Shown: positions 8,063-15,779 of the stretch, in pieces
Numbering within the stretch: position 1 is the first letter of the stretch
Layout: each line of letters begins with the position of its first letter
NCBI RefSeq assembly: GCF_009765365.1
Contig: NZ_VTOM01000031.1
Location: forward strand, 1 to 64,000
Reading direction: 5' to 3'
Source: Antarcticirhabdus aurantiaca
Lineage (GTDB): Bacteria; Pseudomonadota; Alphaproteobacteria; Rhizobiales; Rhizobiaceae
Length of the DNA: 64,000 bases
Position numbers and translations under genes: made by a program
The notes under the pieces: generated by a model
Seen by the model: the letters and a program-made list of their open reading frames with translations, nothing else
Told to the model about the DNA's origin: nothing
Databases searched by the model: none

Positions 8063-10050
8063 CAGGCGGCCTTTCGCGACTGGAGGAGCCAGAGAAGGAA
8101 GGGGGCGCCGACGAGGCTCGCGACGAGCCCGGTCGGCAGCTGGAGGGGATAGGCGAGGGCGTTCGCCGCGATGTCGGCGACGAGGAGGACGAGGGCGCCG
8201 CAGGCGGCGGAGGCGAGGATCGCCGCGCCGGCCGCCTGGATGCCGAGCCGGCGCACGATGTTGGGCGCCATCAGCCCGACAAAGGAGAGCGGCCCGATCA
8301 CCGGCGTCGCGAGCGCCACGGCGAGGCCCGACATGGCGAGGAGCGTCGCCCGCGCGGCCGGCACGGGAACGCCGAGAGCGGCGGCCGGGGGGAAGCCCAG
8401 CGGCAGCAGCGCCAGCCAGCGTTGGAGAAGGAGCGCCAGCGGCACGAGAAGGCCGGCGCCGACGGCGACGAGCACGGCCGAGCCGGGCGACACGTTGGCG
8501 GTGAAGCCGGCGAGCCAGCCGAGGAGCTGGATCGCCCGCGGGTCGCCCGTCGCGGAGAGTACCACCACGACCGCGTCGAGGAGGGCGTTCACCGCGAGAC
8601 CCGCGAGAAGCACGCGCTCGGGCGCGAAGCCGGAGCGGCGGGCGACCGCGAGAACCAGGAGAAGCGCCGCGAGGCTGCCGAGAAGCGCCGCCGCGGTGAC
8701 CGAGGCCGCGCCCGCGACGCCGATCAGGAAGACCGAGAGCACCATCGCGAAGGTCGCGCCGGCGCTGACGCCGACCACCTCCGGGCTCGCCATCGGGTTG
8801 GCGGTGAGGCGCTGGAGAAGGAGACCGGCAAGGCCCAGCAGCGCGCCCGCCCCGGCCGAGCCGACGAGGCGCGGCCAGCGGAACGGGAGAACGGCGTCGA
8901 GCGCCGCGCCCGTCGCGACGCCGAAGCCGCCGCCCGGGCCATGGCCGAGAAGCAGCGCCGCGGCGAAGGCGGCGAGCGCCAGGAGGGCGAAGGCGAGGGC
9001 GCCCCGGCCGGGGCGGCGCCGGGCCCGCTCGGGATCGGCCGGCTTGAGCGGCGGCGCCTCCCTGCGCGACACGCGCGGCAGGAGCCAGAGAAGGATCGGC
9101 GAGCCGAGAACGGCAGTGACGGCCCCGGTCGGCAGGAAGTCGGCGAAGGGGCCGGCGAGCAGCGTGACCAGGAGATCGGTGAGGAGGAGGATGAGGCCGC
9201 CCAGCACCGCCGACCAGACGAGCCGGTGCTTGACCCGCGCCGCGCCCGCCGCCCGCGCGATCGTCGGTGCGACGAGCCCGACGAAGCCGATGACGCCGAC
9301 GGCGGCCGACACGAAGGCGGCGAGGGCGACGGCGAGCGCGATCGCGAACAGGCGCAGGCGTGCGGCCGGCACGCCGAGCCCGCGCGCGGCGTCCTCGCCG
9401 AGCTCCACGAGCTGGAGCGGGCGCACGAGAAGGAAAACGAGCGGCAGGAGGAGGGCGGCGCGGGTGGCGAGGCCGATCGCCGGGTCCCAGCTCTGCTGCG
9501 ACAGCGAGCCCGCGCCCCAGATCAGGAGGCCGGCAAGGTAGCGGTCCTCGACGAGGGTGAGGAGGCCGGCCAGCGCCCCGGCGTAAAGGCTGACGACGAG
9601 CCCGGCCAGTACCAGCGACACCGCCGCGAAGCCCTGGCGGTGGCTGAGAAGGAAGACGAGGCCGGTCGCCGCCCCCGCCCCGCCGAGCGCCACGAGGTCG
9701 CGCCCCCAGCCGTAAAGCGCGGGCGCGAAGAGGCCGGCGAGCGCGAGGGCGAGGCGCGCCCCGGCATCCGTTCCGATCGTCGTCGGCGAGGCCAGCGGAT
9801 TGCCGAGCGCCGCCTGGAGAAGCGCGCCGGCGAGCCCGAGCATCGCCCCGCACAAGAGCGCCATGACGAGGCGCGGCAGGGTCGAGTAGAGCAGCACCAT
9901 CCGGCCGGGATCGAAGGCGGCGGCGGGCGGCGGCGCCCCGGCCAGCTCCCGCACGGCCGGCAGGAGCACGAGGACGCCCGCCGCGAGGGTCGCGGCGAGG
10001 AGGCCGAGCGCGAGAGCGCCCGGCCCGCTCGGCTGGCGCAGCGCGCTCAC
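8062..10050 (-). CDS. fhuB: Fused ferric-hydroxamate permease (FhuB type)
   Basis: The 662-residue product is a tandem duplication of the FecCD permease, about 20 transmembrane segments, as in E. coli FhuB (660 residues). Each half has the family landmarks: PRLVMALLCGAMLGLAGALL with GNPLASPTTIG in the first, and GLAGLLLQRLTANPMASPEV in the second; each half also has a late 'G..FVGL.AP' element (GFVGLVAPTIAR, SFVGLMAPNIVR). The start is a GTG at 10050 overlapping the stop of the FhuD-like gene (GTGA). The stop overlaps the start of the ATPase gene. It forms the inner-membrane channel for a ferric siderophore. Confidence 0.92.
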   Translation of the reverse strand: MSALRQPSGPGALALGLLAATLAAGVLVLLPAVRELAGAPPPAAAFDPGRMVLLYSTLPRLVMALLCGAMLGLAGALLQAALGNPLASPTTIGTDAGARLALALAGLFAPALYGWGRDLVALGGAGAATGLVFLLSHRQGFAAVSLVLAGLVVSLYAGALAGLLTLVEDRYLAGLLIWGAGSLSQQSWDPAIGLATRAALLLPLVFLLVRPLQLVELGEDAARGLGVPAARLRLFAIALAVALAAFVSAAVGVIGFVGLVAPTIARAAGAARVKHRLVWSAVLGGLILLLTDLLVTLLAGPFADFLPTGAVTAVLGSPILLWLLPRVSRREAPPLKPADPERARRRPGRGALAFALLALAAFAAALLLGHGPGGGFGVATGAALDAVLPFRWPRLVGSAGAGALLGLAGLLLQRLTANPMASPEVVGVSAGATFAMVLSVFLIGVAGAASVTAAALLGSLAALLLVLAVARRSGFAPERVLLAGLAVNALLDAVVVVLSATGDPRAIQLLGWLAGFTANVSPGSAVLVAVGAGLLVPLALLLQRWLALLPLGFPPAAALGVPVPAARATLLAMSGLAVALATPVIGPLSFVGLMAPNIVRRLGIQAAGAAILASAACGALVLLVADIAANALAYPLQLPTGLVASLVGAPFLLWLLQSRKAA

Positions 10051-11033
10051 GTGCTCGGCCCCTCGGTCGCGAGACGGGCGAAGCGCCGGGCCGAGGGCAG
10101 GGCACCGAACATCAGCGCCGGCGGCAGGATCGTCAGCCGCCCGCGCTTCACCGCCGGCAGCTCGCGCCAGAGCGGGCTGCGCTGGAGGGTCGGCAGGGCG
10201 TCGGGCGGCACAGGGTCGAGAACGAGGATGTCGGCCTCGCCGGCCCGCGCCAGCCGCTCCACCGGCACGGTCTCGAAGCCCCAGAGGTTGGTCTCGGGCT
10301 CCCACGCGTTCGGGATGCCGATCGCGTCGAGGACGCCGGCGGCGAGGCCCGGCCGGCCGTAGACGCGCACGTGCCGCGCATCCATGAAGGACAGGACGAG
10401 CACCGGCCTCCGGTTCGCCTGCACGTTGCGGCGCTTCAGATCGGCGAAATCGGCCTCGGTCTCGGCGACGAAGCGCGATGCCTCGGCGGCGCGCCCCACC
10501 GCCTGCCCGAGTGCCAGCGTCACCGCCTTCGCCTTGTCCAGGACGGGCGCCGAGCCGTCGTAGATCGTCAGGCGCTTCACCGGCGCGATGGCCGAGAGCG
10601 CGTCTTCCTGGGCCGCGACGTAGTCGGTGGTGAGGATGAGGTCGGGCTTCAGGCCCGCCAGCACCTCGCGATTGACCGCGAGGTCGATGCCGAGGTCGAC
10701 GGTGCCGGCCGGCAGGGCCGGCTCCACCACCCAGCGGCTCCAGCCGCGGGCGTTGGAAAGGCCGACCGGCGGGAGCCCGAGCGCGATCAGCGTTTCGGCG
10801 AGCGCGTAGTCGAGGACCGCGATGCGCGGCAGCGCCGCGCGGGCCGGAAGGACGGGCGCGGCGAGAAGCGCGGCGAGGCCCGCCAGAACGGCGCGGCGCG
10901 ACGCCTGCCGCGCCCCAACAGATTGGAATCCTTCGAGAAACTGTTGCTGGGATGCAAGTCTCCCTTGGGGATCGTCGAGGGAGACCGCAGCGGCGCTCTG
11001 GCGCGCCGGCCGGCGAAAAGAATGCGCTTTCAA
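10047..11033 (-). CDS. fhuD: Ferric-siderophore periplasmic binding protein (FhuD type)
   Basis: The product is a type III periplasmic binding protein. After a twin-arginine-like signal (SRRAVLAGLAALLAAPVLPA) it has RIAVLDYALAETLIALGLPP, the DLGIDLAVNREVLAGLKPDL helix region, WGFETVPVERLA and a C-terminal WRELPAVKRGRL segment, all typical of FhuD-like proteins. The start is uncertain: no ATG or GTG is in frame upstream of the signal sequence. The only conventional alternative is a TTG at 11033, giving 328 residues with an unusually long 40-residue pre-signal. The rest fits the usual length of about 295. It is divergent from the receptor gene. Confidence 0.82.
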   Translation of the reverse strand: MKAHSFRRPARQSAAAVSLDDPQGRLASQQQFLEGFQSVGARQASRRAVLAGLAALLAAPVLPARAALPRIAVLDYALAETLIALGLPPVGLSNARGWSRWVVEPALPAGTVDLGIDLAVNREVLAGLKPDLILTTDYVAAQEDALSAIAPVKRLTIYDGSAPVLDKAKAVTLALGQAVGRAAEASRFVAETEADFADLKRRNVQANRRPVLVLSFMDARHVRVYGRPGLAAGVLDAIGIPNAWEPETNLWGFETVPVERLARAGEADILVLDPVPPDALPTLQRSPLWRELPAVKRGRLTILPPALMFGALPSARRFARLATEGPST

Positions 11034-11090
11034 GGAGTTCCGCTTTCCCAGCGTGGCTTCGCCGGGCCCTTGTGCCGCCCGAGCGATATG

Positions 11091-11117
11091 TTGACTCCAT
11101 TTATCCTGTTTTATTAC
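11091..11117 (+). promoter_or_regulatory. Possible promoter of TonB receptor 1
   Basis: An AT-rich island before the receptor gene contains TTGACT (11091-11096) and TATTAC (11112-11117) spaced by 15 bases, shorter than ideal. No TGA-N9-TCA iron-responsive box or Irr-type element was recognised here. Confidence 0.3.
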
Positions 11118-11182
11118 CGATGAGGCCACGCCCTTCGCAAGCGCAACCGAGCGGGGGCCGAGCTTTTTCAAGGTCCGTTCCC

Positions 11183-13387
11183 ATGCCGCGTTCCCCCGCC
11201 ACCCGCTTCCTGCGATCCCTCCTCCTGTCGAGCGCCGCGACCCTGACGCTCGCCGTCGCGGCTCAGGCGCAGGCGCCGACCGGCGGCGTGGTGCAGCTGG
11301 AAACGGTGACGGTGGATACGGACGGCGACGCGAACGCGGCCGTCGGCGGCAGCGGTTCGACCACCCGCAACGCCAGCGGCGCACCGGAGGCCGGCGCCTC
11401 GGCGGCGACCTTCCAGGCGGACGGCTACGTCGCCACCCTGTCCGACACCGCGACGAAGACCTCGACGCCGCTGGTCCGGGTGCCGCAATCGGTCTCGGTG
11501 GTGACGGAGCAGCAGCTGGAGGACCGCAACGTCCAGACCCTGCTCGAAGCGGTGTCCTACGTGCCGGGCGTTCGCGTCGGCGCCTTCGGCCTCGACCCGC
11601 GCTTCGACGCCTTCTTCATCCGCGGCTTCTCGGCGACCTATAGCGGCATCTTCCGCGACGGCTTGCGCGAGTTCAACAACGGCTTCGCCACCTTCGACAT
11701 CGAGCCCTACACGCTCGGCGGCATCACCATCCTCAAAGGCCCCTCGGCCGGTCTCTACGGCTCGTCCAACGCCGGCGGCATCGTGGACCTGCGCTCCAAG
11801 CGCCCGACGACGCAGACCGTCCGCGAGATCGAGGGCCAGATCGGCACCAACGACCGCTACCAGGCCAACTTCGACGCGGCCGGCCCGATGAACGCCGACG
11901 GCACGATGTTCTACCGCCTGACGGGCGTCGCGCGCGACGCCGACACGGACTATCCCTTCGCCTCGGACGACCGCCTCGCCATCGCGCCGGCCTTCACCTA
12001 CGCACCGGACGGCGACACCTCGCTCACCGTCCTCGGCGAGCTGCAGCGCTCGCGCAGCGGCGGCACGGTCGCCTACCTCAACCAGAACCGGACGGTCACC
12101 GACTTTCCCTATGGCGACCCGAACTTCAACGATCTCGACCAGACGCAGGGGCGGATCGGCGTCGAGTTCGAGCAGCGCATCGGCGACAATCTCGTCTTCC
12201 GCCAGAAGGCGCGCTACCAAGCGGCCGACGTCTATGCCGAATACGTCTACCCCTTCGGCGGCCCGGTGAACGACGTCCTCGCCCGCGGCACGGGCAACGT
12301 CGACCAGACGCTGAAGGGCATCGTGTCCGACACGCAGCTCGAGGCCAAGTTCGAGACCGGCGCGCTCGCCCATACGCTGATCGGCGGCGTCGACGGCTCC
12401 TATGCCGAGTTCGAGAACCGCGAGGGCTTCGGCTCGGCGCCCTCGATCTCCGTCTCGAACCCGAGCTACGGCGCGCCGATCGCGACGCCGTCCACCAGCG
12501 TCGCGGGAACCGTCGACCAGGGCCAGATCGGCCTCTACCTCCAGGACGAGATCGCCTATGGCGGCTTCACGCTGACGCTCGGCGGCCGGCACGACTGGGT
12601 CGAGACGCAGTCGAAGAGCGGCACCCCGGACGATCTCGGGCCCGAGGACAAGCAGACGGACGACGCTTGGTCGGGCCGCGTCGGCCTGTCCTACCTCTTC
12701 GACAACGGCATCGCCCCTTACGCCAGCTGGGCGACGTCCTTCTCGCCGGTGATCGGCCTCGGGCCCGACGGCTCGGCCTTCGTGCCGACCGAGGCGGAGC
12801 AGTGGGAAGCGGGCGTCAAATATCAGGTGCCCGACACGAACGCGCTGGTGACGGCCTCGGTCTTCGAGATCACCCAGGAGAACGGCGTCGTTTTGGTTCC
12901 GAGCGCCGACTTCTCCACCAACATCTCCGTCCAGCGCGGCGAGATCCGCTCGCGCGGCTTCGAGCTGGAGGGGCAGGCGAGCTTCGACAACGGCTTCAGC
13001 CTGATCGCGTCCTACGCCTACACGCAAGTCGAGTTCCGCGACGGCGCGCCCGAGACGATCGGCAAGGAGCAGTCCTCGACGCCCAACCACACCGTCTCGA
13101 TCTGGGGCGACTACACGGTGCAGAGCGGCGCCGCCCAGGGCCTCGGCTTCGGCGCGGGCGTCCGGTACCTGTCCTCCAGCTTCGCCGACGACGCCAATAC
13201 GTTCGAGAACGACGCGCGCGCCTTCGTGGACGCCGCCGTCCACTACGACGTGCCGCAGGTCCAGGGCCTGCGGGTCCAGGTCAACGCCACCAACCTTTTC
13301 GACGAGGACGCGCAGATCTGCTCCTCGGGCTTCTGCTACAAGGAGCCCGAGCGCAACGTGATCGGCTCCGTCCGGTACAGGTTCTGA
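11183..13387 (+). CDS. TonB-dependent siderophore receptor 1
   Basis: This outer-membrane receptor of 734 residues imports a ferric siderophore using TonB energy. It has a signal peptide (MPRSPATRFLRSLLLSSAAT, then an alanine-rich cleavage region), a TonB box-like VVQLETVTV, and a plug with VRVPQSVSVVTEQQLEDRNV and FFIRGFSATYSGIFRDGLRE. The 22-strand barrel ends in the terminal aromatic signature GSVRYRF. A cysteine pair near the end (QICSSGFCYKEPERNVIG) resembles ferric-hydroxamate receptors of the FhuA/FoxA group, though substrate is inference. I chose the ATG at 11183 because it starts the signal peptide. It is divergent from fhuDBC and 3 bases before the siderophore-interacting protein gene. 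Confidence 0.92.
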   Translation: MPRSPATRFLRSLLLSSAATLTLAVAAQAQAPTGGVVQLETVTVDTDGDANAAVGGSGSTTRNASGAPEAGASAATFQADGYVATLSDTATKTSTPLVRVPQSVSVVTEQQLEDRNVQTLLEAVSYVPGVRVGAFGLDPRFDAFFIRGFSATYSGIFRDGLREFNNGFATFDIEPYTLGGITILKGPSAGLYGSSNAGGIVDLRSKRPTTQTVREIEGQIGTNDRYQANFDAAGPMNADGTMFYRLTGVARDADTDYPFASDDRLAIAPAFTYAPDGDTSLTVLGELQRSRSGGTVAYLNQNRTVTDFPYGDPNFNDLDQTQGRIGVEFEQRIGDNLVFRQKARYQAADVYAEYVYPFGGPVNDVLARGTGNVDQTLKGIVSDTQLEAKFETGALAHTLIGGVDGSYAEFENREGFGSAPSISVSNPSYGAPIATPSTSVAGTVDQGQIGLYLQDEIAYGGFTLTLGGRHDWVETQSKSGTPDDLGPEDKQTDDAWSGRVGLSYLFDNGIAPYASWATSFSPVIGLGPDGSAFVPTEAEQWEAGVKYQVPDTNALVTASVFEITQENGVVLVPSADFSTNISVQRGEIRSRGFELEGQASFDNGFSLIASYAYTQVEFRDGAPETIGKEQSSTPNHTVSIWGDYTVQSGAAQGLGFGAGVRYLSSSFADDANTFENDARAFVDAAVHYDVPQVQGLRVQVNATNLFDEDAQICSSGFCYKEPERNVIGSVRYRF

Positions 13388-13390
13388 TCC

Positions 13391-14497
13391 ATGAGCGCTT
13401 TCCCCCTCACCGCTTCCGCCGAGATCCGGGTTCCCGGCAGCTGGCAGCTCCTGGAGCGCGTCTGCGAGCATTATGCCGAGCACGGCGATGCGAGCTTCGC
13501 GGACGGCATCGGGCGCATCGACGTGCCCTACGGCTCGGCCCGGCTGATCGTCTCGGGCCCGGACGCCATCAGCGTCACCGTCGACGGCTGCGACCCGATC
13601 GGCCTGTCCTACATGAAGCTCGGCGTCGCCGAGCACCTCGCCGAGATGGCCGAGGGTCCGGTCGAGCCCTTCGCCTGGAACGGCGACGGCACGGACGTGC
13701 GCCTGCCGCCTTTTCTGCGCGAGATGCGCGTCGTCTCGACCACGCGCCTGACGCCGCACATGCAGCGCGTGCGGCTCGCCGGCGAGGATCTCGGCCGCTA
13801 CGCCAGCGACGGCCTCCACATCCGCCTCGTCTGGCCGCCGAAAGGTCGCGCGCCGGTCTGGCCGACGCTCGGCGAGGACGGGCGCATGGTGTGGCCGCAG
13901 GGGCCGGACCGGCCGGAAGCGCGCGTCTACACCATCCGCCGCATCGACGTGGCGGCGGGATGGGTGGACATCGACATCGTGCTCCATCCCGGCCTCGACA
14001 CGCCGGGCTCGCTCTTCGCCGAAGACGCGCGGCCGGGCGATCCGGTCGGCATGATGGGTCCGGGCGGGGGCATGGAGCCGGATGCCGCCTCGCTCGTGCT
14101 CCTCGGCGACGACACCGCGCTGCCGGCCGTCGCCCGCATCGTCGAGAGCCTGAAGCCCGGCACCCACGCGGTGGTTTTCCTGGAGGTCGACGGGCCGGCC
14201 GACGAGCTGCCGATCGCGGTGCCCGAGGGCGCCGAGGCGCAGGTCGTCTGGCTCCACCGCAACGGCGCGCCGGCCGGCACGGCGGGGCTCCTGTCGCAGG
14301 CCGTTCGCGGCCTCGACTGGGCGGCCATGCCCGCCGACACCTTCGTCTGGGCGGGCTGCGAGTTCGCCGACTTCCGCGAGATCCGCAAGTTCCTGCGCAA
14401 GGAGCGGCGGCTGCGCAAGGATCGCCACCTCGTCGTGTCCTACTGGCGCCGGGGTCTTGCCGGCGACGAGGCCCACGCGCCCGCCGGCGAGGAGTAG
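13391..14497 (+). CDS. DUF2218-siderophore-interacting protein (ferric reductase) fusion
   Basis: The 368-residue cytoplasmic protein joins two domains. Residues about 5-95 match DUF2218 (SARLIVSGPDAISVTVDGCD, LSYMKLGVAEHLAEMA). Residues about 100-360 are a siderophore-interacting NAD(P)H flavoprotein of the ViuB/YqjH/FSR type: RVVSTTRLTPHMQRVRLAGE, the FAD motif ARVYTIRRID, and C-terminal FVWAGCEFADFREIRKFL followed by HLVVSYWRRG. Such enzymes release iron by reducing ferric siderophores after import. The gene follows the receptor by only 3 bases and belongs to the same transcript. The DUF2218 part is known from rhizobial relatives, but its role is unknown. Confidence 0.9.
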   Translation: MSAFPLTASAEIRVPGSWQLLERVCEHYAEHGDASFADGIGRIDVPYGSARLIVSGPDAISVTVDGCDPIGLSYMKLGVAEHLAEMAEGPVEPFAWNGDGTDVRLPPFLREMRVVSTTRLTPHMQRVRLAGEDLGRYASDGLHIRLVWPPKGRAPVWPTLGEDGRMVWPQGPDRPEARVYTIRRIDVAAGWVDIDIVLHPGLDTPGSLFAEDARPGDPVGMMGPGGGMEPDAASLVLLGDDTALPAVARIVESLKPGTHAVVFLEVDGPADELPIAVPEGAEAQVVWLHRNGAPAGTAGLLSQAVRGLDWAAMPADTFVWAGCEFADFREIRKFLRKERRLRKDRHLVVSYWRRGLAGDEAHAPAGEE

Positions 14498-14606
14498 GCG
14501 CCGGCCCTGCGGCATCGCGTCCCGCGAGGACCGGGCACCCGGAACGATTGAGCGGCTGAGCGATTGGCGCCGGGACACCTGCCGCTCCCGGGAGACGCCT
14601 CCGCGC

Positions 14607-15773
14607 ATGAAACCGCTTCGCGCCACGCTCGTCCTCGGCCTCGTCGCAGCCGCCGGCTTCGGCGGCTATGTCTCCCTCAACGGCTGGCCGGCGGGCGTGC
14701 CGAGCTTCGGCCTCGCCGAGGCCGCGCCCTCCGGGGGGCAAGGCCAGGACGGTCGGGGCGGTGGCGAGCCGCCGGCGCCCGTTGTGCTCGCGGACGTGAC
14801 CGCCGCCGACATCGCGATCACCGTCGAGGCGGTGGGGGACGCCGTGGCGCGCGAAAGCGTCGTTGTCACCTCCCGCGTGTCCGGCCGCGTCGAGGAGATC
14901 GCCTATACCGACGGGCAGGACGTCTCGGCCGGCGACATCCTCGTGCGGCTCGACCCGGCCGATGCCGAGGACGAGGTGCGGGTGGCTGAGGCTGCGGCTA
15001 GCGAGGCGCTGCAGGGCTTCCAGCGCGCTCAGGACCTCGCCGAGCGGGAGATCGGCCCGCAGGCCGTCGCCGACGACCTGCGCCGGCAGGCGGAAGCCGC
15101 GGAAGCGCAGGTCGCCTCGGCCCGCGAGCGGCTCGACGACTACAACGTCCGCGCCCCCTTCGACGGGCGCCTCGGCCTTCGCACGATCAGCTTGGGCGCG
15201 CTGATCCAGCCGGGCGCCGAGATCGCGCTCCTCGACGCCATCGACCCGATCGAGATCCGGTTCACCGTTCCCGAGCGCTTCCTCGGACAGGTGAAGGAGG
15301 GCGCCAAGGTCTTCGCGACCTCGCCCGCCTATCCCGAGCGCCGCTTCGAGGGCGAGGTGACGGCGATCGCGAGCCGCGTCGATCCGGCGCTGCGCACCGT
15401 TACCGTCGAGGCGACCATCCCCAACGCCGACGAGGCGCTCCTGCCGGGCATGCTGATGAACGTGACGCTGGAGCTCGGCCTGAAGGAGGGCGCGACGATC
15501 GCGCCGCCGCTGGCCGTCCAGCTCCAGGGCTCCAAGCACTTCCTGTTCCGCGTGGCCGACAACAAGGCCGAGCGCGTCGAGGTCGAGATCGGTCAGCGCG
15601 CGCCGGACGGGATCGAGATCGTGCGAGGCCTCCAGCCCGGCGAGCGCGTGGTGGTGGAGGGCTTCCAGGACCTCCAGCCCGGCCAGTCCGTGGAGGAGCG
15701 CCCGCCCGCCCGCGCCCCGCCGGCACCGGCGCCCGAACAGGCCGCAGCCTCCCCTGCCGCGAGCGAGGGCTGA
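14607..15773 (+). CDS. RND efflux periplasmic adaptor (MFP/HlyD family)
   Basis: The 388-residue product is the periplasmic adaptor of a tripartite efflux pump. It has an N-terminal membrane anchor (MKPLRATLVLGLVAAAGFGG), a lipoyl half-motif SGRVEEIAYTDGQDVSAGDI, a short helical hairpin (about 100-150) and the second lipoyl half YNVRAPFDGRLGLRTISLGA. Beta-barrel and membrane-proximal domains follow (VPERFLGQVKEG, PGMLMNVTLELGLKEG) and a proline- and alanine-rich tail. The ATG at 14607 opens the anchor. It lies 6 bases before the RND pump gene. No outer-membrane channel gene is nearby, so the pump probably uses a TolC-type partner encoded elsewhere. Confidence 0.92.
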   Translation: MKPLRATLVLGLVAAAGFGGYVSLNGWPAGVPSFGLAEAAPSGGQGQDGRGGGEPPAPVVLADVTAADIAITVEAVGDAVARESVVVTSRVSGRVEEIAYTDGQDVSAGDILVRLDPADAEDEVRVAEAAASEALQGFQRAQDLAEREIGPQAVADDLRRQAEAAEAQVASARERLDDYNVRAPFDGRLGLRTISLGALIQPGAEIALLDAIDPIEIRFTVPERFLGQVKEGAKVFATSPAYPERRFEGEVTAIASRVDPALRTVTVEATIPNADEALLPGMLMNVTLELGLKEGATIAPPLAVQLQGSKHFLFRVADNKAERVEVEIGQRAPDGIEIVRGLQPGERVVVEGFQDLQPGQSVEERPPARAPPAPAPEQAAASPAASEG

Positions 15774-15779
15774 GGCGCG

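Noticed and set aside
11091-11120. RirA-type iron-responsive box (TGA-N9-TCA) upstream of receptor 1
   Set aside because: The half-sites do not occur at the right spacing.
11034-11182. Possible cobalamin or other riboswitch before receptor 1
   Set aside because: The leader is short and no conserved B12-box or other riboswitch core was seen; the linked genes point to a siderophore.
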